Shown here: in pieces, positions 1 to 9,283 of the stretch
Numbering within the stretch: the first letter of the stretch is position 1
Layout: the number at the start of each line of letters is the position of its first letter
From: JBGAJN01 sp044224905
GTDB taxonomy: Bacteria > Verrucomicrobiota > Verrucomicrobiia > Limisphaerales > JBGAJN01
Direction of reading: 5' to 3'
Length of the DNA: 64,000 nt
Assembly (NCBI GenBank): GCA_044224905.1
Contig: JBGAJN010000003.1
Location: 372,001-436,000 of the forward strand
Position numbers and translations under genes: made by a program
The notes under the pieces: model-generated
The model's input: the letters and a program-made list of their open reading frames with translations, nothing else
The model's database searches: none
What the model was told of the DNA's origin: nothing

Positions 1-1803
1 GTTTCCGGGGCGACCATTGATACCTTCGTAAACAGCTCGAACACCGCTGCTGCTCCAGTTGGAGGGAAGTTCAATTACACGATCACGATGAACCCAGCTG
101 GTTATGCAGCTTACTCCTTTTCGGCAACCGGGCTGCCTACAAACATCGCGCTTGTGGCGAATCGACTCACAAACAGCACTCCTACGGTCTCAACGCCGGT
201 GGGGACCTACCAGATTATCATCACTGCGTGGGAGGGCTATCTGTTGGATGGCGGTTCCGTGCCCTTCCTGCTTACTTTATCCGTTGGCAACACCCCGGCG
301 ATCACTACTCAGCCGGCCAACCAAACTGTTATCGTAGGCACCAATGTCAATTTTTCTGTGGCGACCAGCGGCACGGGTCCGTTTGGTTTTCAGTGGCGCA
401 AGGATGGCGTCAACATTCCCGGAGAGACCAATCAAAACCTCAGCTTGTTGAGTGTGCAAACGAGCGATGCCGCGACGTATCGAGTCCTCGTAACTACGCC
501 GTTCGGGACTACGAACAGTTTGAATTCGCGGGGAATTCTCACGGTACTGGAACCACCGAGAATTGATTTGGATCCGTTTGATCAGGAAGCGGCACCCGGA
601 AGTTCCCCGCAGTTTTCTGTCACGGCCGTGGGAACGGCTCCGCTGAAGTATCAGTGGCGTTTCAAGGGGACGAATATTATTGGCGGAACGAACAGTCTGC
701 TTCAGTTGAACAATGTGCAGAGCAACAACTCCGGACCGTACGCCTGCGTCGTGACAAATTCCGCCGGAAGTGTAACCAGCTCGCCCGCGATACTGACGGT
801 TTCTGGCAAGCCAATCATATCTTCTCAGCCGCAGAGCTTCACGGGCGTCCTTGGTGACGCCGCGGCGCTCATTGTAACCGTAACCACGCCGCCGCTGGGG
901 TATCAGTGGTATTTTAATAACACTCTCCGTCCCGGCGAAACTGAAGATCGCATTTTCCTGAACCCGCTGGGATCGAATCATGTGGGCCAGTATTTCGTAG
1001 TGATCAGCAATATATACGGGAGCACCACGAGCGATGTGGCAACAGTAACTGTTCTCGCGCCACCCAAGATTCTTACCCACCCGACAAACACGACTGGGGC
1101 GCCCGGCGGTGTCGCGTCCTTCGTCGCGACGGCTAATGGCACGGCGCCGTTGACCTATTACTGGGCGCGCAACGGTTCAAACATTGCCGTGGGGAATTCC
1201 GGCACGTTGATCTTGAGCAACCTCTCGGCTGCGCACGCCGGCACTTATGCCGTCACCGTCAGCAATGAGGTGGGGGAAGCCACAAGTTCCAATGCGACGC
1301 TCACGGTCAGTTCCGGATCGGGACCATCGATTGCCGTGCCTCCGGGAAATTTGACGGTGATCGAAGGCGCTCCAGCCAGCTTCGTGGTCAGCGCCACTGG
1401 CGCCGCGCCGATGAGCTATCAATGGTTAAAGAATGGTTCTCCAGTGAGTGGCCAGACGGCCAGCAATCTGAGTTTTGCTGCGGTGAAGACAAATGACACC
1501 GGAAACTACGCCGTGGTGGTGACTAACTTGAGCGGTGCGGTCACCAGTACTCCGTCAGCAGCGCTGACCGTGGTTGGCTGGCCGTTGTTGGTGTTGAGCA
1601 ACGCTCCATCGAATCGCGTTGCGCTCCGGTTGAATCAATTCCCCAGCGCAACCTACGCGGTGGATTTTCGTAATTCCCTTGCGGTTACGAACTGGCAGCT
1701 CCTCTCTAATCTGCCTTCTGTCGCCGCCGCCTCGAACGTCCTCCTTTCGGCCCCGTTGACCAACGGTGCGCAGTATTATCGAATCCGATTGAGCATTCCT
1801 TAG
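1..1803 (+). CDS. Exported Ig-like repeat protein, C-terminal part (partial at left edge)
   Basis: The reading frame is open from base 1, so the start lies outside the window; 600 residues are visible. Five Ig-like repeats of about 80 residues follow one another, each with a Q-P or H-P start, a central YQW or FQW tryptophan and a late YxVxVTN strand (for example 'FQWRKDGVNIPG' and 'YQWLKNGSPVSG'). This is the I-set pattern common in large secreted proteins of Verrucomicrobia. Before the repeats lies a short beta-rich stretch. The last 75 residues form another module with a Tyr-x-Val strand, a Trp and a final 'YYRIRLSIP', also seen in two other proteins of this window. No catalytic motif is visible. 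The likely role is surface adhesion or structural display; that is inference. The substrate is unknown. Confidence 0.85.
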   Translation, partial: VSGATIDTFVNSSNTAAAPVGGKFNYTITMNPAGYAAYSFSATGLPTNIALVANRLTNSTPTVSTPVGTYQIIITAWEGYLLDGGSVPFLLTLSVGNTPAITTQPANQTVIVGTNVNFSVATSGTGPFGFQWRKDGVNIPGETNQNLSLLSVQTSDAATYRVLVTTPFGTTNSLNSRGILTVLEPPRIDLDPFDQEAAPGSSPQFSVTAVGTAPLKYQWRFKGTNIIGGTNSLLQLNNVQSNNSGPYACVVTNSAGSVTSSPAILTVSGKPIISSQPQSFTGVLGDAAALIVTVTTPPLGYQWYFNNTLRPGETEDRIFLNPLGSNHVGQYFVVISNIYGSTTSDVATVTVLAPPKILTHPTNTTGAPGGVASFVATANGTAPLTYYWARNGSNIAVGNSGTLILSNLSAAHAGTYAVTVSNEVGEATSSNATLTVSSGSGPSIAVPPGNLTVIEGAPASFVVSATGAAPMSYQWLKNGSPVSGQTASNLSFAAVKTNDTGNYAVVVTNLSGAVTSTPSAALTVVGWPLLVLSNAPSNRVALRLNQFPSATYAVDFRNSLAVTNWQLLSNLPSVAAASNVLLSAPLTNGAQYYRIRLSIP

Positions 1804-1873
1804 CCGGTAGGCTTCGGACGCGCGCCCTTGTTTTCTCTTTGTCGGACACCCGAAATCCGGCAATCTCCCGCGC

Positions 1874-3244
1874 ATGACGCCCGTTTTGCAATACATCGCG
1901 GCCAATGAAGCGCGCTTTGTCAGTGAATTAATTCAACTCTCCAAGTTCCCCAGCGTCTCGGCGCAGGCGAAGCATCGGGCCGATGTCGAGGCGTGCGCTA
2001 CGTGGTTGTTGAACCATTGCAATGCGCTCGGGCTTCACGCGCGTCTCGTGCCCACGCCGGGCAATCCCGTGTTGATCGCGCGCACGCCGCGGCTCTCGAC
2101 CTCGACCAAGCCGCACTTCGTTGTGTATGGGCATTACGACGTGCAGCCGGCCGAACCGTTCGAGCTGTGGAAGACGAAGCCTTTTGAGCCGACGATCAAA
2201 GGACGCTCGCTGTTTGGTCGGGGCACGAGCGACAACAAAGGTCAGCACTTCGCGCATCTCAAGGCGGTGGAAGCGTACTTCCGCACCGGCACGCCGCTGC
2301 CGTGCGATCTCACGTTCGTGATCGAAGGCGAAGAGGAAGTGGGCAGTTCGCATCTCGCGACCTTCCTCAAGCAGCATCGGGACGAGCTTCGCTGCGATGG
2401 CGTTGTGATTTCCGATACGGGAATGCCGAGCTTGAAGCTGCCGGCGTTGACCTATTCGCTGCGCGGGATCACGGCGTTGGAAATCAAAGTCCACGGCCCG
2501 TCGCGCGACCTGCATTCCGGCATTTACGGCGGCACGGTGGATAATCCCGCGATGGCTTTGTGCCAGTTGCTCGGCAAGTTGCGCGATGCTCGTGGACGCG
2601 TGGCGATTCCAGGCTTTTACGACGACGTCAAACCCTTATCCAAACTCGAACGCAAACAAGCCGCGCGGTTCCCGTTGCAGGAAACGACCTATCGCAAGTT
2701 TCTCGGCGTGCCGAAACTGTTCGGTGAAGACGGGTTCACTCCGCAGGAGCAACGTTCGGCGCGCCCGACGCTGGAAATCAACGGCCTCACCAGCGGCTAT
2801 CAAGGCGAAGGGAGCAAGACAATCGTGCCTTCGTGGGCGAGCGCGAAGCTCACTCTGCGGCTCGTGCCGGATCAACGCCCGGAAAAAATTCTCGCGCTGG
2901 TCACGAAGCACCTGAAGAAACTGTGCCCGCCAACGGTGCGATTGGAAGTGGAGCAAGGCCACTGCGGTCAGCCTTATTTCACTTCGCCGGAAAGCGATCA
3001 CGCTCTCGCGGCGCAGCGCGCGTTGAAGGCTGCGTTCCGCCACGATCCGATTCTGATTCGCGAAGGCGGCTCCATTCCGATCGTGAACGATTTCAAACGC
3101 ATCCTCGGCGTGGACACTTTGCTGCTCGGTTTGGCGTTGCCTGATGACAATGCCCATTCACCGAACGAGAAGTTCAGCCTCGATGCTTTCGCCGGCGGAA
3201 TCCGGATGGGGGCCTACCTCTGGCAGGAACTGGCGCGCAAGTAA
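1874..3244 (+). CDS. M20 family metallopeptidase (dipeptidase type)
   Basis: This 456-residue protein matches the M20/M28 dipeptidases that use two zinc ions to release amino acids from short peptides. The metal ligands are visible in order: 'GHYDVQPAEPFELW' (His and Asp), 'GRGTSDNKG' (bridging Asp), 'IEGEEEVGSS' (the Glu-Glu pair) and the late 'AHSPNEKF' His. The dimerisation (lid) domain lies between about residues 200 and 320, which gives the usual length of about 450. No signal peptide is present, so it should be cytoplasmic. The ATG start is 70 bp after the Ig-repeat gene and the next gene follows 54 bp downstream. Family assignment is firm; the exact peptide substrate cannot be read from sequence. 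Confidence 0.93.
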   Translation: MTPVLQYIAANEARFVSELIQLSKFPSVSAQAKHRADVEACATWLLNHCNALGLHARLVPTPGNPVLIARTPRLSTSTKPHFVVYGHYDVQPAEPFELWKTKPFEPTIKGRSLFGRGTSDNKGQHFAHLKAVEAYFRTGTPLPCDLTFVIEGEEEVGSSHLATFLKQHRDELRCDGVVISDTGMPSLKLPALTYSLRGITALEIKVHGPSRDLHSGIYGGTVDNPAMALCQLLGKLRDARGRVAIPGFYDDVKPLSKLERKQAARFPLQETTYRKFLGVPKLFGEDGFTPQEQRSARPTLEINGLTSGYQGEGSKTIVPSWASAKLTLRLVPDQRPEKILALVTKHLKKLCPPTVRLEVEQGHCGQPYFTSPESDHALAAQRALKAAFRHDPILIREGGSIPIVNDFKRILGVDTLLLGLALPDDNAHSPNEKFSLDAFAGGIRMGAYLWQELARK

Positions 3245-3298
3245 CGCGGTCGCGGAGTTGCCTTCACCGCCAAGTCTCGCATTAACTATCCATCGCAA

Positions 3299-4174
3299 AT
3301 GTTATTCATGAACTCGACTCGGTGGGCGGTGGCGTTGGCTTTAATCGGCTTGGCCTTTCGCGTGGAGCCCTCGCGATCGTTGGCGGCGGAAACGGCCGAT
3401 CAACTCCTGCGACAGGCGCAGTCGGCTTTTTCCGGTGGCAAGGCGGATGAAGCATTGAGTCTGGCGAAGAAAGCCGCCGAAGCGGAACCGAAGAATCCAC
3501 GCACACACTTTGTGCTTGGAAGAATTCTGGAAACGATGCATCGAGACGCGGATGCTGTCTCGGCTTATAGCCGCGTGATTGAGATCGACGCGAAATCGGC
3601 GGAGCCCTACCAAACGCGCGGCTGGGTTTATTTTCGGCTGGGAAAATTCAAGGAATCCATCGCCGACTTCGACGCTTACATTGAGCGTAATCCCGGCAGC
3701 GCGCCGCATCATTGGCAACGTGGAATCGTCCTCTACTACGCCGGACGGTTCGATGATGGCCGGAAGCAATTTGAGTCGCATCAGACGGTGAACCCGAGCG
3801 ATGTCGAGAACGCGGTCTGGCATTTCCTCTGCAACGTTCGCGTGAACGGAATCGAAAAAGCGCGGGCGCAATTCATCAAGATCAGCGGCGATGGTCGCAT
3901 TCCGATGGCTGAAGTGCATGCGCTTTTTGCGGGCACCGGCAGCGAGGAAAAAGTTTTGGCGGCGGCCAAGGCGGGCAATCCCTCGGCGAACGATCTGCGC
4001 CAGCGTTTGTTCTACGCGCATTTGTATCTCGGCCTCTATTTCGAAGCGCTGGGCGATCCGAAGAAAACTCGCGAGCACATCGAGAAGTCGGCGAAGGATT
4101 TTTCGGAGAACCACGCCATGGGTGATGTCGCCCGCGTTCACCAGATGGTGCTAAACGGCAAGAAATCTCCCTAG
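3299..4174 (+). CDS. Exported TPR-repeat protein
   Basis: The 291-residue product begins with a signal peptide (basic residue, hydrophobic 'WAVALALIGLAF', cleavage near 'SLAAE'). Tetratricopeptide repeats fill about residues 30-180; 'PYQTRGWVYFRLGKFKESI' is a clear TPR helix pair. A C-terminal part resembles another degenerate TPR. TPR proteins hold partners together and have no activity of their own. An in-frame ATG lies three codons after the chosen start and would also keep the signal peptide. The gene lies between the M20 peptidase and an enolase-superfamily gene in the same direction, but gaps of 54 and 81 bp do not prove an operon. Function beyond protein contact in the periplasm is unknown. 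Confidence 0.85.
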   Translation: MLFMNSTRWAVALALIGLAFRVEPSRSLAAETADQLLRQAQSAFSGGKADEALSLAKKAAEAEPKNPRTHFVLGRILETMHRDADAVSAYSRVIEIDAKSAEPYQTRGWVYFRLGKFKESIADFDAYIERNPGSAPHHWQRGIVLYYAGRFDDGRKQFESHQTVNPSDVENAVWHFLCNVRVNGIEKARAQFIKISGDGRIPMAEVHALFAGTGSEEKVLAAAKAGNPSANDLRQRLFYAHLYLGLYFEALGDPKKTREHIEKSAKDFSENHAMGDVARVHQMVLNGKKSP

Positions 4175-4255
4175 GAGAGCAGGGGAAACGCGCTGCCACT
4201 AAAGCATTCTGTTTTCATCAATCTCACCGCCTGCTGCTACCGCACCCGAAACGCC

Positions 4256-5665
4256 ATGAGTAAACCAACTGACATTCAACCCGTCTCCGTCGCGCTTCAC
4301 TTCATCCCGGTCACCGCGCGCATGCCGCTGAAGTTTGGCGGTGAAACAGTGACGTATGTGACCGTTGCCCGCGCCCGCATGACCGTTCGTAATGCCGCCG
4401 GAGGAACTGCCGATGGCTGGGGTGAAACTCCACTCAGCGTCACTTGGGTCTGGCCGAGCAAGCTGACCTACGAGCAACGCCACGTGGCTTTGAAGGATTT
4501 CTGCGTGAAGCTTGCCGAGGCGTGGGCGAAGTTCGCCGCGCGCGGGCACGCGTTGGAAGTGGGCCACGATTTTCAAACCCAAGTGCTGCCCGAACTACTC
4601 AAGCGTTTCAATGCCGAGCGCGGCGCCGGAGTCGAGCCGATGCCGTGGCTCGCGGCGTTGGTCTGCTGCTCGGTGTTTGACCAAGCGCTGCACGACGCTT
4701 ACGGGCAATCGGTTCAGAAACCGGTTTACGAAACTTATGCGCCGCCATTCCTGAGCCGGGACCTCGCCAGTTATCTTCAGCCGGCTGAGGGTGCGAACGT
4801 TTCCTTCGCCGGAAAATATCCTCGGGACTTTTTTGTTTCGCCGATTCCCACGAAACTTCGCGCGTGGCATCTCGTGGGCGGCGTGGATCCGATTGATCCT
4901 TCGGAGTTGTCGGGCAAGGAACCCAACGACGGTTATCCCGTGCTGCTGCGTGATTGGATCCGGCGCGACGGTCTGCAATGTCTGAAGATCAAACTCCGCG
5001 GCAACGATGCCGCCTGGGATTACGCGCGCACAGTGAAGGTGGGACAGATCGCCATGGAGGAAAATGTGCCGTGGCTGACGGCGGACTTTAACTGCATGGT
5101 GACGGATCCTGCGTACGTGAACGACATCGTGGACCGATTGCGCGATGAGCATCCGCGGATTCACGGCATGATTCTCTACGTGGAGCAGCCGTTTCCGTAT
5201 GAGTTGGAAGAGAACCGCATCGACGTTCACAGCGTGTCGGCGCGCAAGCCGCTCTTCATGGATGAAAGCGCGCACGATTGGCAGCACGTGCGACTCGGGC
5301 GCTCACTCGGTTGGACCGGTGTGGCTTTGAAGACGTGCAAGACGCAGACTGGCGCACTCCTGAGCGCTTGTTGGGCAAAAGCGCACGGCATGACTTTAAT
5401 GGTTCAGGATTTGACGAACCCGATGCTCGCTCAGATTCCGCACGTATTGCTTGCGGCGCACGTTGGCACGATCATGGGCGTGGAAACCAACGCGATGCAA
5501 TTCTACCCGGAAGCATCCAACGCTGAGGCAAAGGTTCACCCCGAGTTGTATCGCCGTCGCAATGGTTCCGTGGACTTCTCGACGCTTCGCGGTGCGGGTT
5601 TCGGCTATCGACTCGCCGAAGTTGAACGCACGTTGCCTGCAGCCGCAGCGAAGTTTGGAAATTGA
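4256..5665 (+). CDS. Enolase-superfamily enzyme, muconate-lactonizing-like subgroup
   Basis: The 469-residue product has the complete catalytic set of the muconate-lactonizing-like subgroup: K244-I-K246 on the second barrel strand, metal ligands D277, E310 ('YVEQPFP') and D336 ('FMDES'), and K359 on the sixth strand ('LKTCKTQTG'). Lysines on both faces of the barrel allow proton abstraction from either side, as in cycloisomerases and dipeptide epimerases. The protein is longer than the usual 350-400 residues, with extra N-terminal and middle segments. It lacks a signal peptide. Its stop overlaps the upstream end of the next reading frame, so it is probably co-transcribed with the DUF1080 gene, which hints at sugar-acid breakdown. 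The substrate is not known. Confidence 0.9.
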   Translation: MSKPTDIQPVSVALHFIPVTARMPLKFGGETVTYVTVARARMTVRNAAGGTADGWGETPLSVTWVWPSKLTYEQRHVALKDFCVKLAEAWAKFAARGHALEVGHDFQTQVLPELLKRFNAERGAGVEPMPWLAALVCCSVFDQALHDAYGQSVQKPVYETYAPPFLSRDLASYLQPAEGANVSFAGKYPRDFFVSPIPTKLRAWHLVGGVDPIDPSELSGKEPNDGYPVLLRDWIRRDGLQCLKIKLRGNDAAWDYARTVKVGQIAMEENVPWLTADFNCMVTDPAYVNDIVDRLRDEHPRIHGMILYVEQPFPYELEENRIDVHSVSARKPLFMDESAHDWQHVRLGRSLGWTGVALKTCKTQTGALLSACWAKAHGMTLMVQDLTNPMLAQIPHVLLAAHVGTIMGVETNAMQFYPEASNAEAKVHPELYRRRNGSVDFSTLRGAGFGYRLAEVERTLPAAAAKFGN

Positions 5666-5673
5666 TTCAATAT

Positions 5674-6336
5674 ATGAAACATCATCGACTGTTAACGACG
5701 ATCGTTTGCCTGCTCTGTTGTACTTCAGCGTTCGCGGAGGGCGGTTGGGAAGCTCTTTTCAACGGCAAAGACCTCACGGGTTGGCGCGCGAATGCCTACC
5801 CCGATTCATTCCGGGTAGAAAGCGGCGCCATCCGAGCCAACGCGACGACGGATAGTTCGCATTTGTTTTACGTGGGCGATCTCAAAGAAGGAGCGGTGCG
5901 TTTCAAGAACTTCGAATTGGAAGCCACGGTGCGCGGCGAAAAGGAATCCAACTCCGGGATTTATTTTCATTCGGACATCAATTCCGGCGCCGGGCCGAAA
6001 TTACATTTGACCAAGGGGTACGAGGTGCAGCTGAACAACACGACGAAGGAGAAAAAGAAAACCGGCAGCCTCTACGCAGTTGTGGATCTTGATAAATCGC
6101 CGGTGGATGAAACCCGGTGGTTCAAGCTGCGCTTTCGCGTGGAAAATAAGCGGATCATGATTTGGATCAACGACAAACAGACCGTGGATTATACCGAGCC
6201 AGAGAAACCTGAACGTCCGCCGGCCCGCGCGGGAAGATTGCTCAATCCACAGGGCGGGGGCATTGCGTTGCAGGCGCATGACCCCGGCAGTGTTTACTGG
6301 TTTAAGGACATTCGCGTTCGGCGATTGAAGGATTAA
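5674..6336 (+). CDS. DUF1080 family exported protein (3-keto-disaccharide hydrolase domain)
   Basis: This 220-residue protein starts with a signal peptide ('MKHHRLLTTIVCLLCC' then 'SAFA'). The mature part opens with the diagnostic 'WEALFNGKDLTGW' of DUF1080, a concanavalin-like beta sandwich, and continues with 'SNSGIYFHS', 'GYEVQLNN' and the terminal 'GSVYWFKDIRVRRL'. Some family members are reported to act on 3-keto-disaccharides; many in Planctomycetes and Verrucomicrobia are uncharacterised. I chose the ATG at 5674, because the upstream TTG at 5662 only adds four residues before the signal peptide and overlaps the previous stop. Its position next to an enolase-superfamily gene and before an SGNH hydrolase suggests a role in carbohydrate use. 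Confidence 0.92.
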   Translation: MKHHRLLTTIVCLLCCTSAFAEGGWEALFNGKDLTGWRANAYPDSFRVESGAIRANATTDSSHLFYVGDLKEGAVRFKNFELEATVRGEKESNSGIYFHSDINSGAGPKLHLTKGYEVQLNNTTKEKKKTGSLYAVVDLDKSPVDETRWFKLRFRVENKRIMIWINDKQTVDYTEPEKPERPPARAGRLLNPQGGGIALQAHDPGSVYWFKDIRVRRLKD

Positions 6337-6396
6337 GTCGTGGCATCAAAGACCTTCGCTTACGCATCAACAGCCCACCATCGACTCTATTATTTT

Positions 6397-7122
6397 ATGA
6401 AATTATCATTCCAATCTGCCTGTGTTGGATTCTTTGCTGTCTCCCTGATTGCGACAGCCGCATGGGCCAACAGCGCCATCGAACCTGCTCCGCGAGATGC
6501 GAAATGGGTGAAGCGGCACGAGGGATTTGTCGCGGAGGCGAAGAAAGGCGGGATCGAAGTGCTCTTCCTCGGCGATTCAATTACCGATGGCTGGCGCAGC
6601 AAAGGCAAGCCGGTTTGGGAGAAACACTTCGCACCTCTGAAGGCGGCGAATTTTGGGATCAGTGGTGATCGGACCCAGCATGTTCTCTGGCGTTTACGCA
6701 ATGGCGAGACCGAAGGGTATTCGCCGAAAGCCGTCGTGTTGATGATCGGCACGAATAACACCGGGAAAGAAAAGGCGGATGGTAAACCGCGCAACTCAAC
6801 GCCCGAAGTCGTGGAAGGCGTGACGGCAGTCGTGAAAGAACTGCGAGCCACTTTCCCGAAGGCGAAGATACTGTTTCTCGCGATCTTCCCACGGGGCGAG
6901 AAAGACTCGGACAGTCGCAAACAGGTGACGGAGGTGAATCAATCGCTGCAGAAATTGCATGACGGCAAGAACGTTCACTATCTCGATATTGGCGGGCAGT
7001 TTTTGGACGCTGCTGGAAATATCCCCAAGGAGATCATGCCCGACCTTCTCCATCCGAACGAACGTGGCTATGAGCTGTGGGCTAACGCGATCAAGGAGCC
7101 TTTGAAGAAACTCTTGAAGTAG
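6397..7122 (+). CDS. SGNH/GDSL hydrolase, exported
   Basis: The 241-residue product is an SGNH-fold esterase. Block I is 'FLGDSITDGW' with the nucleophile Ser, block II includes the 'FGISGDRTQHVLWRL' Gly, block III is 'MIGTNN' with the oxyanion Asn, and block V is 'DLLHPNERGYELW' with the catalytic Asp and His. The sequence resembles the platelet-activating-factor acetylhydrolase-like branch, often carbohydrate or acyl esterases. A signal peptide is present from the ATG at 6397 ('SACVGFFAVSLIATAAWA'); the frame is open upstream to a GTG at 6340, but that would bury the signal peptide behind 19 polar residues. It follows the DUF1080 gene by 60 bp in the same direction. Confidence 0.93.
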   Translation: MKLSFQSACVGFFAVSLIATAAWANSAIEPAPRDAKWVKRHEGFVAEAKKGGIEVLFLGDSITDGWRSKGKPVWEKHFAPLKAANFGISGDRTQHVLWRLRNGETEGYSPKAVVLMIGTNNTGKEKADGKPRNSTPEVVEGVTAVVKELRATFPKAKILFLAIFPRGEKDSDSRKQVTEVNQSLQKLHDGKNVHYLDIGGQFLDAAGNIPKEIMPDLLHPNERGYELWANAIKEPLKKLLK

Positions 7123-7173
7123 CGTTAGAGCCTCCAGCGATCGACCAGCGGGCTCACCGTTACCGGCGGAGGG

Positions 7174-8112
7174 CTATTTCTTTACCGCTGCCTTTCCTGC
7201 GGGTGTTGATGGTCGATACTTTTTTTCGGGCAACTCCGCCGCGGGCAGTGTGACGGCTGCACCATTGACGGGCACGTCGATCTTCGCAGCCCAGAGCACG
7301 CCATTGGCGACGACCCGCCGGAATCCCTCGTCAGACCAGCTTTCAAGTAAATGACCGCCGAGGAATGAAAACGATCGTCCGCCATCTCTGCGTTCAAACG
7401 TCCACGCCACATCTTCGGGCAGCGCAAAGCGATTCGATTTCTTGGTCGGATCACCGCTCTCGAACGTCTGCATCACTGACAATGCCGCGGTGAATCCCTT
7501 CTTTTCGGAGAACAAAATCGGCCCCAGCGGCCACGAATCCAAATAGGAGAACTCTTTGACTCCGTGCAAGACCTCGAGTTTGCGGAAATCCTTGAAAGTT
7601 GTTGGCCAAGCGGGACGACAATTCAAGTGACGGTCGTAGAAGCCCCCTTGCAGGGCGGTCGATACGCCGGAGTGCTCTGAGGGGTAATCGGCGCCCGTGT
7701 GGAGGTGAACAAGTCCGACGCCGCTTTTGGCTAGCTTGAGCAAGACGGGCAGATGATTGCTTGTGCACAACGGATGACCCTCGCCACCGTCGCCGTAGTA
7801 GACAATCGCCTTGGCGCGTTCAAATAGCGCTTCGTTCTTCGGCCAGCCGTCGCGAACGAGCACCGGGAAAACGCCGCGCGTTTGTGAAAGCGTTTTCACC
7901 AGCACGGCGGCACCGTTGAGATAATCGTGCACATCATTGGTGGCGCGCGCAGCCCCGGCGATGACGATGATTTTGGTGAGCTTTGCGTCTTTCGTGTCAA
8001 CTTCTATGGGCGGGATGCTTCGCGCTGCGGCAGCGATTGCGGGCGGCGCAAATTGCGAAAACACCGCGGCGGCAACGAGCCACACCAGACGATTCAGACG
8101 ATGAAAACACAT
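7174..8112 (-). CDS. ThuA-like domain protein, exported
   Basis: The 312-residue product carries a ThuA-like (glutamine-amidotransferase-like fold) domain: 'KIIVIAGAARATNDVHDY' at the start of the fold, 'AKAIVYYGDGGEGHPL', 'GVGLVHLHTGADYP' and the late 'SFSFLGGHLLESW', which resembles the usual GRGR/GH ending of the family. ThuA proteins occur in sugar (trehalose-type) utilisation loci and are common, duplicated and mostly uncharacterised in this phylum. A signal peptide starts at the ATG chosen here ('MCFHRLNRLVWLVAAAVF' then 'PPAIAAAA'); 24 upstream in-frame residues are polar and unlikely to be used. It is convergent with the SGNH gene and divergent from the LOG gene, so it has its own promoter in the 103 bp before 8216. 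Confidence 0.85.
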   Translation of the reverse strand: MCFHRLNRLVWLVAAAVFSQFAPPAIAAAARSIPPIEVDTKDAKLTKIIVIAGAARATNDVHDYLNGAAVLVKTLSQTRGVFPVLVRDGWPKNEALFERAKAIVYYGDGGEGHPLCTSNHLPVLLKLAKSGVGLVHLHTGADYPSEHSGVSTALQGGFYDRHLNCRPAWPTTFKDFRKLEVLHGVKEFSYLDSWPLGPILFSEKKGFTAALSVMQTFESGDPTKKSNRFALPEDVAWTFERRDGGRSFSFLGGHLLESWSDEGFRRVVANGVLWAAKIDVPVNGAAVTLPAAELPEKKYRPSTPAGKAAVKK

Positions 8113-8215
8113 GCCAGCATCATCGGCATTTTGGGGCAAATCGCAAGCCGATGTTGGAGATTGATTCTGTTGGCGGCGTTGCATTTGGCATTGTTCTGGC
8201 TACGGTTCAAACATC

Positions 8216-9247
8216 ATGGACAAAGTTGAACGCCCGGTAGTTGACCCGGAACTGAAGCGTCGCATCGCCGATTTGATTGCTTACAAAGGCGGCGGCCACA
8301 ACGAGGATTACGTGGCGGATCTGATGGAGAGTTGCCTCAAACTTCTAAAGGACGTCGAAGACCGCGGAGACGTTGGCGTGATTCGGACCGCTGTTCGTGA
8401 GTTGCGCTATTCGTTTCGTTTATTCGCGCCCTATTCGCATGTTCGCAAGGCTACAATCTTTGGTTCGGCACGCACGTTGCCGAGCAAGTTGGAATATCAG
8501 CAGGCAGTCGATCTCGGGCGTGAGATCGCGGATGCAGGTTGGATGGTGATTACGGGTGCTGGTCCGGGAATCATGCAGGCCGGACACGAAGGCGCAGGGC
8601 CCGATAAGAGTTTTGGGGTGAACATCCGTCTGCCGTGGGAACAAGGGCCGAACCCGATCATCGAGCGCGACAAGAAGTTGATCACGATGAAGTATTTCTT
8701 CACGCGTAAGCTCGTGTTCATCCGGCACTCCGACGCAATCGCACTTTTTCCCGGCGGCTTCGGCACGATGGACGAGGGCTACGAAGCGATCACGCTGATG
8801 CAGACCGGCAAAAGCCAACTGATGCCGCTCGTGCTTGTGGATCGTCCGGGCGGAACCTATTGGAAGACTTGGGATCGCAACATTCGCGAGCACCTGCTGC
8901 GCGACGGTTTGATTTCGCCCGATGATTTGAACCTCTACCAGATCACCGACGACGTGAAACAAGCGACCAAGTGGATTACCCGTTTCTATCGTAACTATCA
9001 CTCGATGCGGTACGTGAAAGATCTGCTGGTGCTGCGCCTAAAGAATCCGCCCTCACCGTCTGCGATTGACGCGTTGAATGAAGATTTCGCCGACATCATT
9101 CTCGGCGAAAAAATACACTCCCTGGCGCCCACTCCTGATGAAGTGGAAGATCAGGACCACGTCGAACTCGCACGAATTGCGTTTGGTTTTGACCGCCGCC
9201 ATTACGGTCGCTTGCGCCAGATGATCGATGCGTTGAACGGGTTGTGA
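8216..9247 (+). CDS. LOG-family protein (lysine-decarboxylase-like / nucleotide phosphoribohydrolase)
   Basis: The 343-residue product has the Rossmann-like LOG core with both signature loops: 'GAGPGIMQAGHEGAG' and 'FPGGFGTMDEGYEAI', the PGGxGTxxE-type motif that binds the nucleotide and supplies the catalytic Glu. Family members cleave nucleoside monophosphates to free base and ribose 5-phosphate; older databases call them lysine decarboxylases in error. Here the core (about residues 80-265) has extra N- and C-terminal helical regions of 80 residues each, which makes it longer than the 190-residue plant LOG type. No signal peptide. The gene is divergent from ThuA and convergent with the MGMT gene. 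Confidence 0.9.
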   Translation: MDKVERPVVDPELKRRIADLIAYKGGGHNEDYVADLMESCLKLLKDVEDRGDVGVIRTAVRELRYSFRLFAPYSHVRKATIFGSARTLPSKLEYQQAVDLGREIADAGWMVITGAGPGIMQAGHEGAGPDKSFGVNIRLPWEQGPNPIIERDKKLITMKYFFTRKLVFIRHSDAIALFPGGFGTMDEGYEAITLMQTGKSQLMPLVLVDRPGGTYWKTWDRNIREHLLRDGLISPDDLNLYQITDDVKQATKWITRFYRNYHSMRYVKDLLVLRLKNPPSPSAIDALNEDFADIILGEKIHSLAPTPDEVEDQDHVELARIAFGFDRRHYGRLRQMIDALNGL

Positions 9248-9283
9248 GGGGGGGCGGTGCGCTCGGCGTCGTTGAGCGCCGCG

